A stretch of 64,000 nt of DNA from Flabesymbios commensalis (lineage: Eukaryota; Annelida; Polychaeta; Terebellida; Flabelligeridae): the NCBI GenBank assembly GCA_964017125.1, contig OZ024914.1, positions 19,973,102 to 20,037,101 on the forward strand, read 5' to 3'. A program made the translations under genes and the position numbers. Numbering within the stretch: the first letter of the stretch is position 1; each line of letters begins with the position of its first letter. Positions 24,201 to 39,200 of this stretch are shown here, piece after piece. The notes under the pieces are model-generated. The model had not been told where the DNA came from. It saw only the letters and a list, made by a program, of their open reading frames with translations, and did not search any database.

Positions 24201-27200
24201 ATAGGGCACCTAAACTCGACCCTTGTGGTACCCCGGAGTTGATTGTCTGTGGTTATGATAGTGAGCTCTTAACAGATACTCGTTGTGACCGGATATTAAG
24301 ATATGAATGAAACCAATAAATTGTATCAGCATTACAATGGCAAAGTTTTAACTTCTCCTATAGTAATGTGTGATTAACGAGATCAAATGCTTTACTTAGA
24401 TCTAACTGTAGTAAACCAGATAAATTACCAGTTTAGATAGTATTGTATTTTTCCTCAGTGAATGTAATTAGTGCAGTCTGACATGAATGATTTTTACGAA
24501 ACCCAAACTGTGTATCAAGCAGTAGTTTGCTGTCCTGGAGGCAGTCATATAAACATATATACGGGTGTTTTTCTAAAATATTTTAAAGAATCGGCAAAAC
24601 TGAAATGGGTCTGTAGCTAGAACAGTCATCTGTCTTTCACGAAATCTGGTGGCGCAAATAAAGTGTTCCGATTGACTTTCTCATTGACAAGATTTTTAAT
24701 ATTTTCAGCTATGTCATCATGTAAATTGGTAGACCGCACATGTGTATATTTAGAGGAAGCATTGGCATAAAACGATTTTAAAGCATTAGCAATCTCAGAC
24801 TCATGTGTGATAACCTCCCCGTCGATATTTAGGCTATTAAGTGCTTTGGGTTGTTTATCAGGACAAACTCCCTTTAAGTGGCGTCCTGATAAAATTGTAT
24901 TTCCTTATTCATCCATTTGGGTTGTTGTTTAAGTTTTATTCTTTTGTGTATAATAGGCATATGTTTGTCTAGGACATGATTATTTAATGTGCTCCGTATA
25001 GCTAAACTCTCGTCTGGAGTAAGACAATTTTTCACATCTGCCCAAGAGCAGCTACATATATCTTCCATAAAGCAGTTTGTGTCAATATATTTAGGTTCCT
25101 ATAAAACAACAGTACTTTAGGGTAATACAGATGGGATAATGATCGCTGATTCCATAGATGGGCACAGCGGTGTGGATACTTTCTTTAGTGTTATTAACAT
25201 ATGCATGATCAGTTAATGTTTTATCAGTGGAAGAAATTATTGTAAAACTCCAAATTATTTGTGTTAAATTACAGATTTCCAGGATATTCAAGGGCTTTCT
25301 CACTTTGCTAAGTACATGTGTTTTATTCTTGTGATTTGATAGGTCCATATTCATATCCCCCTTTATTATGATTTGATTGATAACATTGCATTGCATATAG
25401 ATATATTTTACATGTCGTAGAAAAGTGTTTTAGCAACTAATTCCTAGTAATCAAGTTCACTTGGTACAGGTCAGTTATTCTATATTTTCAGAAGGTATTC
25501 GTTCTTGAAATGTTCAACACATTTGCTGTCAATTACAAATTATATCAAGGTGCAGAGTTCTTTGCAAAAAATGTTCCACACCCAAATATGACGCCGTGTG
25601 ATATATACATACTATCATTATATATTATAAACGTTAGTTCAAATTTATGATGAATATGTGTGCGTTGTATCACGCTATGTCCTGTTAATTAATTATGTAG
25701 AAGGTACGAAGCCAATACAAAATTTATGGCTTCTTGCTTATTAATATTTACAGGTCTGCGATTAAAAATAAGGTAAATGTTGAAGCTTACAACTGGAGTT
25801 TTTTTAACAGCCAATATATTTTACTGACACTTCAAAATTAGATTCTAAGACAGTTTTGGTGTATTGTCACAGTATTAGTTAAGCCATCCAGGTGATGAAT
25901 AATTTTCATCAATACCATTACCGATAAGGTCACATTTCATTGATGAATGACTGTGAGACGCAACAATGTCTATTTTCCAGTACCGTGTTGTGTATTTTCG
26001 TGAGAACCAGACATTCACAGTGCCATCTCCGTCATAAGAGCTGTAACGTGTAGCTATATCCTCCCCCATTAGCACACCCTGCCAGGACACATCATCCATA
26101 GACGTGGAAACGTCCACAATGGTGGGATATTGTGGTACATAATCGCACCTCTGTCGGATGTGAACACCCATCACTTCATAGTGACCTGGTAAAGATATCT
26201 TCAACCATGGAGCTGTATCATATGGTGCATCTGAGGCCCAACAACAAGCAACATCAAAATAGTTATCTATTCGTGCTCGTTTTGGGCTAGTTCTATCCAC
26301 ATACTGCCAGTAAGATGATGCCGTGAACACACTGTCTGGTAGACTGTTGTCCGCCACTACATAAGGGACATCCACCATTATACTACTGTATTCGTCAGCC
26401 ACATAATCTGATCCATTGTTAATCATCAACTTACGTTTGTAGATGAATCCACGAAAATGCTTGGACAGTTTTCTCCAGCCAGTCCAGTGGTAATCTGATA
26501 CTACTGGACTTACATCGTCAGGCATGTGACAAAAACACTGATAATGTAGAATATTGAGTGTCACGAGAGGCATACACGTCTTTATGTCACCTTCTGCACA
26601 TGACAAGGTAGATCCATAGCATCCTGATAAACCAAATCTCTCTATCTTCATCTCATCTTCCTCCGTTATGATTTCACAAACACGACTCTGAATGTGAAAA
26701 TCGATGTCACCACATGGCGGATATCTGTCCCGCAGCAGTGTAGCTCTGGATATCAACAAATCGAAAGCTAAACACGATCTAAATGTTAGAATCATGAAAT
26801 ATAATGTATTTCTCATGGTTATTTTTTAAAGTGAACAGAATACTGACTTATGTTGTAGTTTCGTCATTGTTGTAAAGCGCACCTTATATACATGAACAGG
26901 TTATTGCAGATGTTGAGCAGAATATTGAACAATTCACTGCGTGCGTCAGTGTTAACTCGCTCGGTTGTGCTACACAGTAAATTATCAATGAAGTCGATGC
27001 AATATTTAAATAAAACTAATAATCGCGTGTACGCTCTGTATTAGCGTGCATTGGCTGGTGCAATGTTTTTCGTTGCAAGTAGGCCCAGGTGAATATTATT
27101 TTACGTCGTTTCCTGCACATTATCATGATTTTGGCAATATTGCGATAGAAGGAAGCGGAAATCGAGACTGTACCCTACTCTTATTGAATTGCTTCTATAT

Positions 27201-30200
27201 GTCTTCATAGTGCAGAGTACCCTAGACAGAATTGCCCACTCCAGGTTTTTGAACAGTTGTATATGCACAACTTCAATGCCAAACATCCGAGCCCAGAATC
27301 TATGCGTGTCGAGCCACAACCGGACCAAATGAGATGAGCCATCGGGACCAGCGTTTTTATTTGTATTTGTAGCGAACCAATCGGCAGTGCCGGCTTGCTT
27401 TTTAAGTAAGCATACCGACTAACTTTACAATAAGCATAACTGCTTACTTTTGAAGTGAGCATAGCTGCTATTTTTTCAAGTAATATAACTGCTAACTTTT
27501 AAAGTAGACCTACATGTGAGCATAGCAGCCTACGTTTCAAGTAGGCAAAGCTGCATAATTTTTTTTTAAGCATAACGTCTTACTTTTCAAGTATGTGTAA
27601 ACATAGCTGCTTACTTTTCAAGTGAGCAGTTTTTGCCTTTTGAATATTGTAGAGCAGCATGGACTCCAGAGTACAGCTGGTTTTGGCGTATACAACATCA
27701 GTACTAATTGTTAACATTAATTCTGGTGGTTAAATTTTAGGCCCTACTCACTTTGAAACTGAGGGTGAAACGATTGCGACGTTTCGATCTGCCTCCAGCA
27801 GATCTTGATCACGCAATGATCAGGGTGGGTGATTCGGCTGAGGTGGTGGTGGTCGCGGAATGATCTGACCATAGATGGGTGGCAGCTGGTAGCCCTGGTC
27901 TCTGTTCATGGGAGGGGCTCTCTGCTTGATGTGGCTGGCCTCCGTCACCTTTCGTTTCATCCAGTACTGTTCTCTGTCTAGGACTCTCAAATTATCCATG
28001 GAGACACTGTGACCGGTGGCATTACAGTGGTCTCCTACCTCAGTTGGTTTATCAAGCTTACAATGTTCAGTGAACCGAACGCTGAGCTGAGCCGAATCAC
28101 CCACCCTGATCATTGCGTGATCAAGATCTGCTGAAGGCAGATCGAAACGTCGCAATCGTTTCACTCTAAGTTCCAAAGTGAGTAAACTTTAACCACTTTC
28201 TATATGAATCTTGGAACCATGAATAACATATTCTCTACTATTAATTCTGGTGTTTCTCACACATTCATATACGGGAGAGAAGGGGGTAAAAGTCGTACAA
28301 GTGACATTATTATGCTCGGAAGTCAGTGTGCCATTTTGTTTTGAAATCCTGCACTGGGGCAAACAACACAAAACAACAAAATTAGAATAAAACATGCATA
28401 ATATGTCACAAATTGAGACACAAGTCACATTGTATGTTTTTAACACCAAGTATATGTGACTTCTTATTCCAACAGAGCCTTTCTAATATTTACTAGAATT
28501 AGTGATTTGGTCTAACTCGCATTTTTGCATCTATATAACAATGTTTGGATTGTGAAATATTGAGCTAAATTAGCAGCATGTCATTAAAGCTGTTAGTATA
28601 TGGCGTGTGGAAAGGTCGGATTAACCAATATGTCGTGGTAAACCTACACCGGGAGTTCCGTTATGGGGTCACAACGGCCGACGAAGGACTCCTCACAATC
28701 TCGCCATCAAAACTCAAATATCCTCCTCATCCGTCTGATCGACAGTATTAAACAAACCAGGAAACTGTCTTCTATCTTGTCATGTTTATTTGATTAACAT
28801 GCGATAACAGCAAAGCACAACCATCCGCGCACGGCTTGTCTTTATAGACTTAGCGAGAGCGAGCTGCGGCACGTCCGCAGTCGCTGAGTATTACGCTTGA
28901 AGTGGAGGGAAAAATATCAAGGCCGCACCACACTGCTCTGTGTGCGCACGTCGCCACGGTATGAAAACGAGGCGGTCATCCCCGTCAGCCCGCGTCCAGG
29001 AATCTGGGGATAAGCGCCACATTTACTAAGCGATGTCAGGATCCTACATTACCCCCGGCTGAGTGACAACGTAGGACCAAACTGACGTGTAGGAGACTGC
29101 TTCGTGCAAGTAGCGGGGTTGTCAAATATGTAACCTCTTATACTAAGCATAGTGTTCTTTAAAAAAAATATAGCGGGTGTGGTTACATTGTGGGCGGTTG
29201 AAAGCGCAGCATTATACGTGAGTTGTCCGATCCTCTTAACACCAACTGTCCTTTATATATTATTCATGTGCTGCAAGCTGCGATCAACCCATTCATTTAA
29301 TTGAATTAACAGAATTGCTATTAATGCTTTAGCAATGAACTTGCTAAAAGAAAATGTCTTTACATTTATATATCTGTACACAATTCTGCCAGGCCTGGCA
29401 TATTCATTTACAATTTAACAACATTGTGATTACGAGGTATGCGGTTGGGCCAGCCATAGACGTCATTGGGCGCGACTATGGCTTGAACCATCTGCACAAA
29501 TCGAGCAGGAGTCTGGATTGTGCGTCCGACTCTAGTTTTTCGCACTGTTTGGTCGGTCGAAATTTTTTCGCGATTAGCGATATTCGCATGTTTGCTTTTT
29601 GTCGAGTCGATTGCGGCGTCAGCAGCACCCGGGGTTTTACCCCGTAGATGTAAAGGTATGCGGGAATACGTTCGTAAACCACCGCCGTTCCCGTTAGCGC
29701 GGGACGCGGCAGGGGCTCGCGAATGCGGCGCTACGTAAGTATTGTCTCTGTTGGACAAGTTTACTTTAACATCTATTTGCTTTGGGACTGTGGCCGATTT
29801 TTGATTGCTTCTGACTGCCGTCGACTTTTTTGTGTTGACTCTCGTCCCGTTGGACGTGGGAGTGTCCGCACTACCAGGTCTAGGTGGACCCTGTGGATTC
29901 CTACTAGATGTCCTGGTAGCCGTCGACTTCCGTGATTTGCTTGACGGTTTACGCTGTGTTGTCGTACCTGTTGTAGGCTCGCACTCCATGTGAGCGGGTT
30001 TAACGCGATCTAAGGAGACTGTCTCAACCTTGCCTTTAACTAGGATTTTCATTACTCTGCCACTCCTCGTGACGACCTTGTATGGTCCGTCGTAAGGGGC
30101 GGTCTGAGGCCGTGCAATTGCGATTCTGCGCAAGAATACATGAGTACATGTAGCGATTTCCTTGAATTGGAAAATGCTGTGTTGTTGTGTGTCACGTGGC

Positions 30201-33200
30201 GGACATAGATGGAGACGCGACATGGCTACGCGTAGCTTGTCTGAATAATTCTCCAAATCAGTGTTAGCGTCGACGTTGTACTGTTTAGTAAACTCTCCTG
30301 GGAGTCTAAGGGTTGTCCCGTAAATCATCTCAGCAGCTGACCTGCCCAGTCTCTCTTTCACGGCTGAACGAACCCCTAACAGTACGGCAGGTAACGTGAT
30401 AGTCCACGGATTCGGTGACTCGTGCGCCATAATGGCGGCTTTCAATTGACGGTGGAAACGCTCGACCATGCCATTCGACTGAGGGTGATAACTCGTGGTA
30501 CGATTCCGAATAATCCCAAATTGGTTACATAAACTATCCCACAATTTGGACTCGAATTGAGCGCCCCTATCAGTGGTGATAGTGGCAGGGGTACCATAAC
30601 GTGCTATCCACCCGCTGAAGAAGGCATCGGCGACCGTTTCGGCTCTAATATCTACCATAGGTATAGCTTCGGGCCAACGTGTAAAACGGTCGACGCAAGT
30701 CAGTAGATATCTAAAACTATCGGCATAAGGTAAAGGTCTGACTATGTCCACGTGGACATGATCGAATCGCTCGGTAGGTTCAGTGAACTTTCCGAAAACA
30801 GGAGTGTTATGACGTGAAACTTTCGCGGTCTGGCAACCCTTACAGGTACGACACCATCTAGCAATATCTATATTCATGCCGTGCCATACAAATCGGGTAT
30901 TAATCAAAGGTCTGGTGGCTCTATGCGATGGATGGCCTAAACCGTGTAAGTTTGAAAAAACTTTTCGTCGAAATTTCGCGGTAAGGTACGGCCGGTTGTG
31001 TCCCGTGGGCACATCACACCAGATCAATTGATTATCAAACGATTTCAATAGTTTGAAATTCATAGTTGACGTAGTCGAATGTCTCAAACGTGTGAATTCC
31101 GCGTCATTAGCTTGATCGAGACTTAACGCTTTATAGTCTATCACTGGGCCATCGTGTATCGCTGACACTGATGGTCGTGACAGCGCATCAGCGACGAAAT
31201 TTGTCTCTCCTTTTACATATCTAATATCGGTGGTGAATTCAGCAATGAACGCTAAATGACGTGTTTGTCGTAGGGATGCGCGCTCAGTGACGGATGACAT
31301 TACGAATGTTAACGGTTTGTGATCAGTATTAACGAAAAAATTACGTCCTTCTAAATTGTGTCTGAAATGTTTAATTGTAGCGTATACTGCCAAAAGTTCA
31401 CGATCGAACGCGCTATAGCGTGTCTCTGCTGGGTTCAGCTTCTTGCTGAAAAACGAAAGCGGCTGCCACATACCGTTTAAAAATTGCTGCAAAACGCCAC
31501 CGACGGCGACATCACTAGCGTCACACGTGATGTTAAGCTGAGCCGTAGAATCTGGGTGCACCAGAAGTGTAGCGTTTGCCAGTATCTGTTTGAAAATGCT
31601 GACTCTGCTTCTTTATTCCACTTCAAATCGAAATTTGATTTCGGTGACAATCTGGTATGGCCTTCGTTGGCAGGAGTCAGTAGATTATTGAGTGGCGTCA
31701 GCTTGTCGGCGCAATACGGTATGAAACGGTGGTAATAATTTACCATTCCCAGATACCTACGCAATGCTCGTTGCTTTTCGGGTTTAATGAAATTAACGAT
31801 CGCGTCAACGGCGCTAGGTAACGGCGAAATTCCTTCGGCGCAAACGTGATGACCTAAGAAACTTAATTCAGATGTTCCGAACTGACACTTTTCAGGACCA
31901 ATGATGATTCCGTACTCCGATAGTCGAGCAAAAAGAATTCGCAGATGTTTCTTATGCGTTTTATGATCTGGGCTGGTTACCAGTAGGTCATCCAAATAAA
32001 CAAAAACGAAATCAAGTCCGCGTGTCACGTGGTCTATAAATCGCTCAAACGTTTGACCGGAATTTCTCAGACCAAATGGGGTTCTAGTGAAATTAAACAA
32101 GCCAAAAGGTGTGGTAACAGCAGTCTTGTGTACGTCGGACGGTTCCACCGGAATTTGGTAATAAGCCCTGACTGAGTCTATCTTCGAAATTTTTTTCGAT
32201 CCGGCTAATCGCTGCGTAAAATCTTGAATATGCGGAATCGGATAACGGTCCGGTACGGTCTGTGCATTCAAACTACGGTAGTCCCCGCATGGTCTCCAAA
32301 CGCCGTTTTTCTTTGGCACCATGTGAAGCGCTGAGGACCACTCGCTGTCGCTGGGTTCAATGACCCCTAATTTAATCATATCGTCAAATTCGCGTTTGGC
32401 GGTAACCAACTTATCGGGAGCCAAACGTCGTGGTCGAGCAAAAACCGGGTGACCTTCAGTCACAATCTTGTGAGTTATGCCGTGTTTGACGGGCTCACCC
32501 TTTGTCGTAGGGCGTGTCAGTTCCGGGAACTGGCCGAGGAGTGTAGTATATTCATTTTGAACTGTATCGACTCTGTTCAATGACAGAGGTTTAATCGAAG
32601 ATAATGAAGCGGCAATGGCTAAGCCTGTACGCATGTCTCGAAGGCATCTGCTTCTCAAGTCTACGAGCAAATTGTAGTGGATTAAAAAATCAGCCCCGAT
32701 TATGGGTTGCTGTACATCTGCCACTATGAACGTCAACGGATATTCGCGCTTTAAACCGACATCGACGACGCGTTTACAATTGCCGTAAGTCTTTATAGTG
32801 CTGTTATTACCTGCCACCAGGGGGAGACTGTCAGCGCCCGAAATCCCGTTAGCGCAAGATTTCGGCAGAACACTGACAGCTGCGCCCGTGTCGATCAAAT
32901 ATCTGCATTTGTGTCCTTTATCTGCGACATATAATAACTGTGGAGCACTAGCGTCCGCGGAGTCATGTCGCGTCTCAGTTATACCGCCAGATGCAAGAGT
33001 CGCAATCTTGCTCTGGCTTAGCAGTTTAAAGAAAACGCGCAGGGGCTTCTGCACGTGCGTGCCTTGTCACCGAAAGTCTGGTGAAAATAGCAGACAGGTG
33101 CATCAGCCGAATTCAAAGTCTTAGCGGCGTCATTTCTCTGTGTGTTCGGCGGCGGAACAAAAGGTCGAGCGGTTGTTTGCAAATTCGTCGGCGGAGTGAA

Positions 33201-36200
33201 AGGTCGAGCATTATCTTTAACGTCTCTATAGTGGCTATGTTGGTTACTAATGAAACCTGAGGGCTGTACATTAGGGGCAAATGCAGGCGCGTAAGCGTAG
33301 TTATTGGCTCGTCCACGTCCCTTATTCCGTTTCCTCTCAGATGTTGTTACTGTCTCTAATTTCTTGATGCGTTTGGATAGATCTTCTAACAAACCAACTA
33401 ATTTGCTGGTCTCGTCGACTTTGATCTCTGCGACCCCCGGCTTACTCTCTTCAACGTCTTGTTCTGCAGCTAGTGCCCTGTCAGCCAAAACAGCCAAACT
33501 CTCGAGGGAGGCACTGTCGGGTTGAGTCGCCAAATGGGCTCTGATGGAAGCGGGCATCTGTCTTATGAACGCTTGCCGAATTACCGCCTTTCCAACAACA
33601 GCATTTGTGCCGAAACCTGCAGTCTTCTGCAGACGCCTCAAGAACCGCGAGGGAATATCGCTTCCGATCTTCTCGCCAGAGATAACTTTATTAACCCTTT
33701 CAGGTGTTGTCAATCCTCGCCTCTCAATTAGTATTGCTTTCAGGCTGTCATATTTATTTGACCTGAAAGGCTGCAGCAGCACGTCTCTCACGTCTGATGC
33801 AATCTCACCAGAAAGTGCAGCGCAGGTTAGGCTATACCTCTCGTCGTCATCATCGATCTGGTGGAGGGCGAATTGCGTCTCGATTTGATTAAACCAGAGC
33901 TCCACATCAGAGGCGTAGAAAGTTGCAATTCTAAACTTGGGCAAGTTCGTAGCTCATTTCTGCGCCTGTCTACCAAGCGGTGAAGAACTCCTTGATGAGT
34001 CACTCCTCGAGTGGGAATTCAAACGTCTATCCCGAGCAATCCGAGCAAAATCGGCTTTGAGGCGTTGATATTCCTCGTCAGCTGCTCGGAATCGAACCTC
34101 ATTGTCTTCACTGTCGGGATGATAGCTATCTTTTGGTCTAGCACCCGCACCTTCTAGAGGCGATGACATGAATCCTTCGCTGTCGTACTGCTTTGACATG
34201 ATGAAGTAGTGTTTGTAAAATTATTTAATTAATGAAGCATCTGGGATAGCTGGCCTTTTGGCTCTGTGCCTATCCCAAATGTGTTTAAAATGGCATGTCG
34301 TATTAACACATGCCAATTATTTTTGACGCGCCGTGCGCGGACAGGTTGTGCAATGCCGTAAAAATCAGATGAAAAATGTCTGTAATATGTTGAAGCTAGA
34401 AGTGTAGACTGTAGCAAATGTTCATGCTATGTCGCATGGTGCGAGAAACGGGGGTTGCAGATTAGTTGCAGAAATATGCGTCGTTGAAGTTTCACCTAAG
34501 TGCTGTTCACAAATTCACAAAAGGTATGTATTGATTAAAGTGAAAACTGGAGGTCTATATGAGACATAAAACGTTTTCACTGAGTCACACACATGCAAAA
34601 TGGTACCGTGAAAACCGTAGGTCGCAGTGGTACATAAAAAAACAATATGCCAGATATAACTGTGCTAAGCTATGCTAAGCTATGATAATAGTATTTTGTA
34701 AATCGACCTGGGTGAAAAAAAAAAAAAATTTACACAAGTCGAAAAACACATTCAAATATTTGCAATGTTTCGCAATAGCGCAACTGTCAAATCGAATATT
34801 TCTGTATTTATAAAAAATTTAAACTTCAGAAATAACTATCGTGAGAAAATTTCGTTCTCAAACTGATAGACTAAATGTGACTGCGAAGAAAAACAGTGAC
34901 ATTTGTGATTTAAGAATAATATCTAAAACGTGACTGACAGTAGTCTATGCTGATAAATGATAAGGTGTATCATTTCGCTGAAAAATGATATCTGTGATGA
35001 ACATTCCACGTTTTTTTTTTTATAATGGTACGTTCATCACCGAATCACTTCATAAACGTCCGAATCAATCGCTCGCATTGATTCATTGGTTGACGTATAA
35101 ACCGACTGTGTTCGGTGGCGGTTGGTTTATGTCGCTTGTGGTGGGTGTGTGTGTGGTGTATTATCGGCGCTCACAGCCTGTGCAGCAGGCAGCATGTGGC
35201 TTATAGTCTGTGACGGTAAGCTTTGAGCGGTGCGTACATAGTATACAGTCAGCATCCCTGTCTCGCCTCACATTAGCATATTCAAATTTGACGAGATTTC
35301 GTCTGTGGACTTTAAGATCGAGTTACCCAATTATGGTAATCAACGATAAAAATAAGTTACAGAAAATACCCACTTCCCACTCGCCTACAGTGGCATTAGT
35401 AAGATGAAGGCATTAAACAAACTCTTACGATAAAAAAATGATAGACTATGTCTATAAGAATAATTTTCTAGATTCTTCTAGAGAACCGGCACGGCCGCCA
35501 TCTTGAAAAGGCGCCAAACACGTGGGATTTCGACCAAAAGTTTAGAAATTTACGCAGTTTTCGACGCAAAGAAACGTGCTTCTCGTCTGGTAACTCTTTC
35601 TAACTAATTTTAACTGGCATATATATATTTTGACCTACAGCTTTCACGTACCTTGTGAAAAAAAATGCTACTGATTTTTTTCAAAAAATCCCCTAAAATT
35701 AATGAAACTATCCTTGAAAACAGCAGTTTTCAACCGGCGTCTAGGTGAAAACACTGTTGCGTGAACGATCAGTCGTCAGGGGTCACCAATATGGCGTGTG
35801 GAAAGGTCGGATTAACCAATATGTCGTGGTAAACCTACACCGGGAGTTCCGTTATGGGGTCACAACGGCCGACGAAGGACTCCTCCCAATCTCGCCATCA
35901 AAACTCAAATATCCTCCTCATCCGTCTGATCGACAGTATTAAACAAACCAGGAAACTGTCTTCGCTCTTGTCATGTTTATTTGATTAACATGCGATAACA
36001 GCAAAGCACAACCATCCGCGCACGGCACGTCTCTATGGACTTAGCAAAAGCGAGCTGCGGCACGTCCGCAGTCCCTGAGTATTACGCTTGAAGTGGAGGG
36101 AAAAATACCAAGGCCGCACCACACTGCTCTGTGTGCGCACGTCGCCACGGTATGAAAACGAGGCGGTCATCCCCGTCAGCCCGCGTCCAGGAATCTGGGG

Positions 36201-39200
36201 ATAAGCGCCACATTTACTAAGCGATGTCAGGATCCTACAAGTATAGTTGAGTTTATCTTGCAATGTCCCCGATCGAATATTAGGGGAAGTGGGTGGGTGG
36301 GCCTTAGCTAAAGTACAATCATGTAAGTTAATTTGATCAGTCTACAGCTGACCAATTTAAACTATGTAACCGATGAGGTTACATTGCATCAAAGGATGAT
36401 GATATTCAAACGCTGCGATATTTATTTTTCAGTATTGTGTTGTATATGATCGCGCGGAAGAGACCCTGACATATATTTTCTTTTTTAAAAGAGCGGTAGC
36501 GTGTACCACGTGGTCAAGCCTAATGGTGGGATATTATTTTTAAAGAAGTTTTATCACGTCTTTTTTTAATTAGGATTCCTATCACCCATGTGTTGCAAGT
36601 AAACTTATTTACAGTCATTCTTCTGTGTTTTAATAGCTGCAACTCAGGTGTATCGACATATTTATCCGAACGAGTTATTTTTGGGCATGATCCCCATCAT
36701 AAAATGAACCAACAGATGATGCAGTAAATACACTGAAACTAAGCAGCATTCACATGTCAAAGCTCAGTTGAGAGGCAGAACAGAGCAAAATATCAAGTCT
36801 TATATTAATATCATAGAATAACCACATACTTTATGGTTAATCTAATATAACAGTATGTGTTTTTATTGATTACAGTACTCACGCCCTGCCGCTCACGCCA
36901 AATTGAATATTTTTCAAAAGGTGAACGCCCACCAGTCTGTCGCTCTGCCGCTCTGAGCGCCAGCGCGCATTTGTGAATGCTCTAATCATATTACATAAGT
37001 TATCACCACCTCAAATGTCAGTCCCATTAAAACACATGGAGCCTATGTGTATAATGTCAACATTCTAAGGGCCGATTTCACCACTTTTGTCGCTAGCTAC
37101 CCCAATGTGACGTTCCATAATAAGAACTAAGCTGTCCTTTTTTGAAAAAAAAACAGTTTCGAAAATAGTATGCTAACCAATTAGTTAACTAGTTTACTAG
37201 GCCCCCCTATTGCGAAAAAAAAGACTAGATTTTCCAGGATCTTCATTAATATTTTTGCGCCCATTCCCTTTAAAGACAGAAATCATTCTCACTCCCTGTA
37301 TCCATCCGTAAAATATCACATAACAGTTATACCTCATATCACACACAACGAAAACTGTGTGCTTTCAATTTATCCACAGAATTACAACATTCCTGTATTT
37401 TTCTTAATTCACCACAGGCGTAAAAAAACTTTTAAAGAAGTAATTTAGGTAGGGATTCTCGAGTAGACACCCCTTTGGATTTCGGCTCATTTAGGGTGGT
37501 GAGACCATAAGGTTTAATAATTTTTTTGACAACAGTGACGATCTTCCGCTCAGCTGAGCGTTGACATGCGAATGTTGCTTTATGTAGTAAATTTTTCCGG
37601 CACTCGTCTGTATTACGTAGTCTGGCTCGTTATAAATTAGAAGTTCTCGTCTAAATAAGAATTCACAGAGTCGCCGACGGATATTATGTCATATTGACCA
37701 ATATGAGTTGTAGGCTTGAAACATCCCCTCTTAATTTGAATGACAATAACACTGATAGTTTAGCAATATCCACACGCCAAAATATATTTTTTGTCACTGT
37801 GTGAAAATTAAAGTGAAATATATTTCTAAAGTATAACAAAAATTGCACTTTTGGGAATTTGCTGTTTTTGTTATATTTTTGTCAACTTTACAGTTATTTT
37901 TCTCAGTTCTTAGTTTTTCAGTCGAGCTTTGGTCAAATATTTGATTTCTGGCTGCTTTTATTTTATTCCTTTAAGACTGCGCAGATACAATGAACGAAAA
38001 CAACTCACTTATAAAATTTATTATTAGTATACGAGTTTTAATGCTTAATTTAATGCTTGCTTAAATTATTTCCAATATATATCAACACTGTTGATTAATT
38101 AGTAATTAGTAAAAATGAGGTGCATTCACACATACGGAAAAAATATCACTTGGGAAGAAAATGGTAGTACTAACCAAGCAGACACAATACGTTGAATTAA
38201 TGTTGGTTTACTGCTGTTGATCCACCGTCTACGACGTTTGACCAATGTTAAATCGACATTGATTCAACGTTTTGTGTCTGCTGGGAACTGACCCCATTTG
38301 CTGTTGTCAAATGTTAATTTTTCTGTTCAAGTATTACTGTTTTTATTGTATGGAGGTTTTTATATCTAAGTTGTATTTCTTTTTGTTTGGTTGGATTTGC
38401 TTTGAATAACATTTATTCGAACTAACAACTCAACAGAGTTTAAAAGTTAGCCACTGCGAGATTGCACTGCATAAAATAGCCCTCAGTTTCAGCTTTTTAA
38501 ACAATCTCAGATTTGCTGAAAGTTATATTTGACTAGGACTACCTCATCGCCTAGTTTTAGTGATGGTTATCACAAATTTAAACGTTGCCAGTTTCACCAA
38601 CAATCATTCAGTTACTGACTTACAGAATACGCTGTCACGTGATAATAAACACAATGTGCACTGAACCACAATACGCTAGGGGTTAAGGTAATAAATCTCG
38701 ACTGATCGAATATTTTTATTTCTTTAATTGTTCAACATTGTGGCTATGTTTTGTCAAAATGCATGAACTGCATAAGATTGGTGTCTCCAAGACAAAAAAA
38801 TATTTGCCCTATTTATAGCCGTTTTTTTCAGAAATGAATATAAACAATTTCTTTGTTAATTATTCTAACTCGGCCGCATTGACACGATCATATTCCCATA
38901 AGATTATCTTGAATATATTAATCTCTAGTATGTGAAATACGTTAAATACGAGCCATGCATAAATTTAGTAATATAACTTTATTTGTATGGTATCATTCTG
39001 ACAGACAAATGAATGTTTTTATTGCTTCCAAGTTGGAGATACATTTTACGTCAGGCTTATACAGTGTATAATATGGTGATGTGATTTATACTATTATACG
39101 ACTTATTCCGAACAAAAAGAGATAAGAGGTAATGTGAATTATTAACGTTTTTTCCATATATTTAATAATCTCCGTATATTAATAATAACGTTCCATTAAT

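Larger units (their letters stand above)
28600..36239 (-). mobile_element. CsRn1-clade Ty3/gypsy LTR retrotransposon, nearly whole
   Basis: A 7.6 kb element inserted in TRPC intron 1, antisense to the host gene, flanked by the 5 bp target duplication AGTAT (28595-28599 and 36240-36244). Both LTRs are 449 bp. Order on the minus strand: 5' LTR, primer site, gag with a C-x2-H-x9-C-x3-C finger, protease, reverse transcriptase, RNase H, integrase with a GPY-type end, polypurine stretch, 3' LTR. The CHCC finger and tRNA-Trp-like primer site are the marks of the CsRn1 clade. The LTRs differ at about 11 sites (about 2.5%), so the insertion is fairly recent, perhaps a few million years at common neutral rates. 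Coding looks close to complete, with at most one or two apparent interruptions. Confidence 0.93.
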
